Assembly: GCA_021613375.1 (NCBI GenBank)
Contig: CM038704.1
Location: 35,605,488-35,669,487, forward strand
DNA: 64,000 bases
Direction: 5' to 3'
From: Megaleporinus macrocephalus
Taxonomy: Eukaryota; Chordata; Actinopteri; Characiformes; Anostomidae
Position numbers and translations under genes: made by a program. Of this stretch, positions 60,801 to 64,000 are shown piece after piece. Below the pieces are notes generated by a model. That model saw only the letters and a list, made by a program, of their open reading frames with translations. It was not told the DNA's origin and did no database searches. Within the stretch, counting starts at the first letter, position 1. Each line of letters begins with the position of its first letter.

Positions 60801-62426
60801 TTTTCATTTCAAACACAGATTTCTCATTGGTATCCATTAGAAAAGTTGCAACAACCAAAAACAGCCATGCTTATGAAATGAAACAGAAAACTTTCTGAAG
60901 GCCTCAGAGAGCTCCTTGTATCTGGTCATGGTAATCGCACTCACCTCAACAATCCAGAGCAAACTCATATGTATAAGACAGACTCCTCCAAAATCAGCAT
61001 TAAAGAATCATCTGCAGCTGATGTGCTGTTTCTGATGATATTTTTAGGCATTTTAAGTTATAAATAAATAATAAATATACAGGGTGTTCTAACGTTTTCC
61101 TCACAAACAAATGAACACATGATTTCAAAAAACATAACTATAGGTGTGTGTGTTCAGTTGTACTATCTCCATCCTATATATTGTTCAAATGAAGATTGAA
61201 TATCCATAGGTTATAAACATCTTTTAAAAGACAAAGGTTTTCAAAGGGTGCCCTAGTTATTGTACATTAATTTTTCTACTGTAAGAAAAAACAATGACAC
61301 TGTCATATGAGAAGCAGCCTTTTACAGATATGTTAAAATTCCAAGAAAAAATGCAACAGTATTCCTCAACACTGAAAATAAAATTCAGCTCTTCATGACC
61401 TCATGTCTTTTCAGTTGATTTAAATGTGGAAACTGTTAGTTCGTAATAATTTGAATGACCTGACTTAAGACTTGCGTGGCTTACAGCAGGGACTTGACTT
61501 GACTTGCTTGAATTTTTCCACAGTGACTTGAGACTTGCATGTGTGTGCTTACTCCCACCTCTGCTATAAACCCTCATCTTTATGTTCCGGTTATTAGCAT
61601 TGTTGTTAGCGCCAAACTTTGTTTTAGAAACTTACCGTATTAACGGCAGACACTGAGTCTTTTCTTTGGACACAGATCTGTTTAAATAATAAGGATCACA
61701 GCATTGCGGCATGGTGTGAAAAGACAAGAGCCTCAGCCAACACTGTAAAGGCTTGGACTTACTTTACGTCTTAACAAGCAGCTAGCCTTAGGCTACAATT
61801 AGGGCTCAGTAAACAGAACAAAGGTAGCCCAAAAGGACAGAACTCTTACCCCCCCCATTTGAATAAAAAGAGCAAATATACCAAGAGTTCTATTGTAGTG
61901 GTTAGCCTCGTCACCTGGTCAATAAAAGGAAAGGCATACTTTTTTATTAGCAAGATTTGTCATTAGGCTGATTTGAACAGCTGTGGGAGCTCAGAGTGCA
62001 GTGAATTATAGAAGTTAACTCATCTTCTGAGGCAACTTATCTGAATGGATGTACAGAAAGAGGTTATACAGATTAGATGTTCATATTCCTCATCCAGATT
62101 CAGCAAGAGATTAAAATTTTTAGTCATCGATTGTGAAGACTGAAACGACCTTGGCTCAAAATAAATGGTCTTAAACGAACCCCAACACTTAATTACATGA
62201 ACTTAATGGCACAAAGCCTTAAATTAGGTCTAATGGACTATTTCGGACGGAGCGCAGACGGGTTAACTTCATCAGGCAGATTCAATTAAAGAGGTCAGTT
62301 ACAGTGTGTGTGCATGTGTGTGTTACCTTCTCAGAGATGTCTGTGTCGGAGGAGTCGATGCTGTCTCTGAACAGATCCTCTGTACTGCCGTTACTGCTGC
62401 TGAGGTTACTGTGGTGGAGCAGCTGC
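50128..62426 (-). CDS. RAB11FIP4: RAB11FIP4, C-terminal half (8 exons; 5' part outside the window)
   Basis: Class II Rab11-family interacting protein: a dimeric coiled-coil effector linking Rab11 (and Arf) GTPases to recycling-endosome transport and cytokinesis. Join on the minus strand: 62,426-62,327, 60,686-60,583, 59,188-59,048, 56,849-56,768, 55,178-55,041, 52,757-52,599, 50,766-50,623, 50,244-50,128. This is 985 nt, 327 whole residues, with GT-AG borders throughout and no frame break. In order: a Ser/Asp-rich NGSTEDLFRDSIDSSD segment, a long heptad coiled coil rich in E, L, K and R, the conserved QILSLSLHEAKSLFA stretch and the FIP Rab11-binding domain with RQYMDKIILSILDHNPSILE at the C-terminus. 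The NPSILEIK ending favours FIP4 over FIP3. Teleosts often keep two paralogues (a and b); which one this is cannot be told. EF-hand exons lie upstream of 64 kb. Confidence 0.95.
50245..50622 (-). other. RAB11FIP4 last intron with local duplications
   Basis: 378 nt. 'CACTCTAAATGTAGGNATNGTGA' with 'GTTTCTCATTANGTTGAA' occurs three to four times (about 50,300-50,600), a degenerate repeat of 75-85 bp that reaches into the end of exon G. Confidence 0.6.
50623..50766 (-). CDS. RAB11FIP4: RAB11FIP4 exon G
   Basis: Acceptor TTTTTGTTTGTGCAG. It codes 48 residues from ENQKLREQNEELNGQILSLS through LHEAKSLFATQTKAQSLAAE to IDNASRDQ, with donor CAG|GTACAA. Phase 0 at both ends. One of the most conserved stretches of class II FIPs. 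Confidence 0.95.
51955..52598 (-). repeat. Minisatellite running into the exon F splice donor
   Basis: Plus-strand unit 'TGACCTGTCCATGTGTATTCCTTTGTC', about 24-27 bp. Diverged at 51,955-52,190 ('CTCACCTGTCTAACC' types), nearly identical at 52,200-52,360, then a longer composite unit of about 73 bp is repeated (52,366-52,440, 52,440-52,512). The frames on both strands (SDLSMCIPL, DKGIHMDRS types) are translations of the array. Confidence 0.9.
52599..52757 (-). CDS. RAB11FIP4: RAB11FIP4 exon F
   Basis: Acceptor GCTGTGTGTTTAG. It codes 53 residues: LIEDLRRELEHLQVFKLEAE, RVGRGRSSSISLSEISIRTR, ESELEQEVKRLKQ. Donor CAG|GTGAGA. RGRSSSIS interrupts the coil and looks like a basophilic phosphorylation site (inference). 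A minisatellite begins directly at the donor. Confidence 0.93.
52985..53195 (+). repeat. Family E MITE copy in intron E-F
   Basis: 'CACTCCTAAAAAATATGTCTCTTTAG', 'ACTGCATGGTGAAATAGTTTATTCGACTGATAAAGAATGTGTTGTATATGG' and 'TCTAGTTACAATGTCAAT' match the other family E copies. Confidence 0.65.
54574..54654 (+). repeat. 27-bp tandem repeat, three copies
   Basis: 'ATCTATTTATCCATCTACTG' plus 'GATAACC', three nearly identical units, followed by a partial one. A (TAA)n run lies at 54,819-54,846 in the same intron. Confidence 0.85.
55041..55178 (-). CDS. RAB11FIP4: RAB11FIP4 exon E (coiled coil)
   Basis: Acceptor TGTTGTATGTAG. It codes 46 residues: EKQRMTDKLEDTSLRLRDEM, DLYRKMMDKLRQNRNDYQRE, KEAMQE. 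Donor GAG|GTCAGA. Phase 0 at both ends, so skipping it would keep the frame. Confidence 0.93.
55179..56767 (-). other. RAB11FIP4 intron D-E, no distinct feature
   Basis: 1.6 kb, no repeat family or coding signal that I can support apart from short TG runs. Confidence 0.5.
56768..56849 (-). CDS. RAB11FIP4: RAB11FIP4 exon D (coiled coil)
   Basis: Acceptor TTTTTTCTGCAG. Its first T completes CGT (Arg). It codes VQQLEVENAEMLLNMNRLKS and QTEKLDE, with donor GAG|GTGTGT (phase 0), a weak but acceptable site. Confidence 0.92.
57444..58193 (-). repeat. 191-bp tandem repeat, 3.9 copies, essentially identical
   Basis: Units start at 57,444, 57,635, 57,826 and 58,017 (GGTTCTAGCACCCAATTTTT) and end TAACTGGGTTATACTG; the last is cut at about 58,193. 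I find no difference between the three full units, so the duplication is very recent or is kept uniform. It lies in the intron between exons D and C. No coding capacity. Confidence 0.95.
58310..58530 (+). repeat. Family D repeat, partial copy 3
   Basis: 'CATTATTTGAATGCAACAGCTCC', 'TCATGATGAATGGACCAATA' and 'TTTTGGACAGCGATGTG' match copies at 2.1 and 5.7 kb. Confidence 0.6.
58535..58790 (+). repeat. Family E MITE copy in intron C-D
   Basis: 'AATGGTTCTTTAGACGGACGAAGAATGTGTTGTATATG', 'TATTGTTACAATATCAAGC' and the terminus 'CAAGAACCCTTAAAGAACCATCTTTCAGTGTGTAG' identify the family; the right terminus is complete. Confidence 0.7.
59048..59188 (-). CDS. RAB11FIP4: RAB11FIP4 exon C (coiled coil)
   Basis: Acceptor TTGTGTGTTCAG. 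It codes VHELEELLKEQETRADMMME, then VEQRRHRETFSKLERDKNTQ and IELLTN, and ends CG|GTACAC (phase 2). Heptad leucines are clear. Confidence 0.93.
59990..60265 (+). mobile_element. Non-LTR retrotransposon (LINE) remnant, 3' end of the RT ORF
   Basis: Plus-strand text RLTLGVTRMDKVRNEIIRVT, then FGHVQRRDSG after a stop, then QLPGKRQRGKPKKRRYMDAV with REDM. This is the usual C-terminal region after the reverse transcriptase in fish LINEs ('..RWFGHV..RRGRPKKRW.D.VREDM'). Frame breaks show decay. Antisense to RAB11FIP4, in the intron between exons C and B. Confidence 0.75.
60583..60686 (-). CDS. RAB11FIP4: RAB11FIP4 exon B (coiled coil)
   Basis: Acceptor TTCTGCACCTACTCAG. It codes VSQLEKKLCELENECLTNGD and VKSKLKQENTQLVH, and ends AG|GTAAAC (phase 2). 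The exon starts GTGAGT, itself a donor consensus directly after the acceptor. Confidence 0.93.
60687..62326 (-). other. RAB11FIP4 intron A-B, no distinct feature
   Basis: 1.64 kb of AT-rich unique sequence. A local duplication of 'GACTTGACTTG' lies near 61,490-61,505. No exon candidate. Confidence 0.5.
62327..62426 (-). CDS. RAB11FIP4: RAB11FIP4 exon A (NGSTEDLFRDS)
   Basis: Acceptor GTTTGTTCTACAG; the first base completes an Arg codon from an upstream exon not in the window. It codes 33 residues including SNLSSSNGSTEDLFRDSIDS and ends ..SEK before GTAACA (phase 0). Strongly conserved segment before the coiled coil. Confidence 0.93.
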
Positions 62427-62479
62427 CTGTAGAACAAACCCACACAGCAGTGAGAACACACATTCACTGCACCAGGCAC

Positions 62480-63000
62480 AGAAACAAGAGACAGAGGGGG
62501 GTGAGGGGGTGGAGAGAGAAAGAAAGGGGGAAGAGGAGGGACGGAAGAAAGGGAAGGAGAACGAGAGGATGGATGAGTGGGTAAGTGCAGAGGAAAAAAG
62601 TGAAAAAATGAGAAAGAAAGAAAAGGAGAGGGAAAACAGAAAGAAAGAAAGAAAAAAGGGAGCATGAGGGGAAACCAAGAGGAGGACAGTAAGTAAAAGA
62701 AGAATGTGAGAGAAGGAAAAAAAGAAATGAAGAAAGAAAGAGAAAATAAGCAAGAAAATGAGGAGAAAATGAAAGAGAGCGATGTTAAAGATGGCAAAAT
62801 GAAAAAAGGAAGTGTTCGAAGAAAAATGGACAGTGAGAAAATTGGAAAAGAAAATCCAAGAAAATGAAAGGGGAGAGTGAGGAAAAGAGAGGGAACAAGA
62901 GAGAAGAAAGAATAAAAGAAAAAAAGAAAGAAAAAAAGGCATAAAAGAATAAAAAAATGAGAAAAGAAAAATGAAAAAAATTAAAAAGAGAGAGTCATAC
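62480..63000 (-). repeat. 0.5-kb polypurine/polypyrimidine tract upstream of exon A
   Basis: Plus strand almost only A and G (GGGAAAGAAAG types); the sense (minus) strand is therefore a 500-nt pyrimidine tract ending about 50 nt before the exon A acceptor. The long F/S/L-rich minus frames (62,282-63,002) are artefacts of it. Confidence 0.9.
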
Positions 63001-63265
63001 ATACAGCATCAAATCCTGAACTGCAGCACGAATGCATGTAGATCACATCCTAATAAAGACGTATTCATCAATAGAACTACATGTTACCACGTTAAAACTA
63101 TGTTACCCACAATGCACCACTTCTGCACAACACTAACTGAGCTCTGTTCCTCAGCTGAGGGTTTGGAGTCAGACTGCATTGCAGGAGAGATGTGACTGTG
63201 CAGAGTCGGGCTTAAAGCTACACAGACACACTCCTTCCCCTGTCCTGGTTACTTCAGCCCCTTCT

Positions 63266-63296
<31 letters not shown>

Positions 63297-64000
63297 TATT
63301 CAGTTAAAGTGGCGGGAATCCATTATTAATATTACAACTAAAGGGTGTGAAGAGTGACACACACCCCATAAATCTCATCATGTCACCTCCACACACACAC
63401 ACACACACAGCACAGTTAAACAGTGAGTATGCATCTTCTCCTATTTTATCAACTAATCATACTGTTAATATACAGTTCACTGAAGGTTTCTGGGAAAACG
63501 CCTCAATTCTCACAGGTAAAAGAACCTGCTGCTGCACTCACAGAAATACAGTGCAAGACTGTGTTTCGGGGGGCAAACAAAAAACACATGTTCCAAACTT
63601 CATAGCAGAATTGATGCATGGTGTTGGTACTATCGTAATAAACACTCATACTCTTATGTGTTCACTGACTACTGTGAACTTTAACTACAAGCATTTAAAA
63701 ACCAAAAAAACGGTTTACTGCACTGCTGAAAGTTGGGAATAATGGAACATTATGCTTACTGCTGCAATCAGAATTTAAACAATGGAACATTCAGTTTGCT
63801 TTTGTCAAAACGTGTGTGAAGGATAAATGTTTCTTTCCAGGAGAAAGTCCAGTATTCACAAATACTATCGAATTGCAAAAGTGCAACCTGCAAATGTAAT
63901 ATGATTTGTTTGGAATATTGCTGTTTGTTGTTCCCACAAGAGGAAGACTGTATCAAAAAATATAGCTGATGTATATTCTGCCAATATATTATATTATATT
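63001..64000 (-). other. RAB11FIP4 upstream intron, partial
   Basis: No further RAB11FIP4 exon is recognisable up to the window end. (CA)n runs at about 63,265-63,291 and 63,390-63,409. The 131-codon plus frame (63,347-63,742) is unrecognised. Confidence 0.5.

Noticed and set aside
62282..63002. 171- and 198-codon minus frames
   Set aside because: Low-complexity pyrimidine tract. Only the part at 62,426-62,327 is a true exon.

Overview
This is a vertebrate nuclear window, almost certainly from a teleost fish. The signs are spliced genes with GT-AG introns, AT-rich DNA, dense microsatellites and minisatellites, foldback MITE-type repeats, Tc1/mariner and hAT-like remnants, and the conserved gene pair RAB11FIP4-COPRS. 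Some repeats resemble ones I associate with ostariophysan fish (perhaps characiform), but that placement is inference.

Only two genes can be supported, both on the minus strand. (1) 50.1-62.4 kb holds the last eight coding exons of a RAB11FIP4 orthologue (class II Rab11-family interacting protein). They run without a frame break from the middle of the protein, through the coiled coil, to the C-terminal Rab11-binding domain. The N-terminal EF-hand part must lie beyond 64 kb. (2) 43.8-45.0 kb holds a small gene whose conserved C-terminus and position identify it as a COPRS orthologue (coordinator of PRMT5), with two coding exons and a probable 5' noncoding exon. RAB11FIP4 and COPRS are also neighbours on human 17q11.2, so the block is old.

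0-43 kb is a gene desert with no convincing coding exon. It holds several dispersed repeat families (here called A to G), a 1.15-kb hAT-like non-autonomous element at 18.9-20.0 kb, minisatellites (39-bp unit at 21.0-21.5 kb; TG-rich at 27.9-29.3 kb; about 60-bp unit at 35.4-35.8 kb), purine tracts and AT palindromes. A few repeat-poor, more GC-balanced blocks (about 3.3, 5.3, 17.8, 22.2, 24.5, 29.5, 30.7 and 41.6 kb) are only candidates for conserved non-coding DNA.

45.4-48 kb, between the two genes, holds degenerate Tc1/mariner transposase pieces in opposite orientations and long (TA)n tracts. The RAB11FIP4 introns carry a LINE remnant, four copies of a 191-bp tandem unit, a minisatellite that runs into a splice donor, and a 0.5-kb polypyrimidine tract just upstream of an acceptor.

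The window does not show a clear new biological system. The best leads are a COPRS intron that is in frame and free of stops, a juxtaposed acceptor/donor motif at the start of one RAB11FIP4 exon, and the unusual repeat structures near splice sites.
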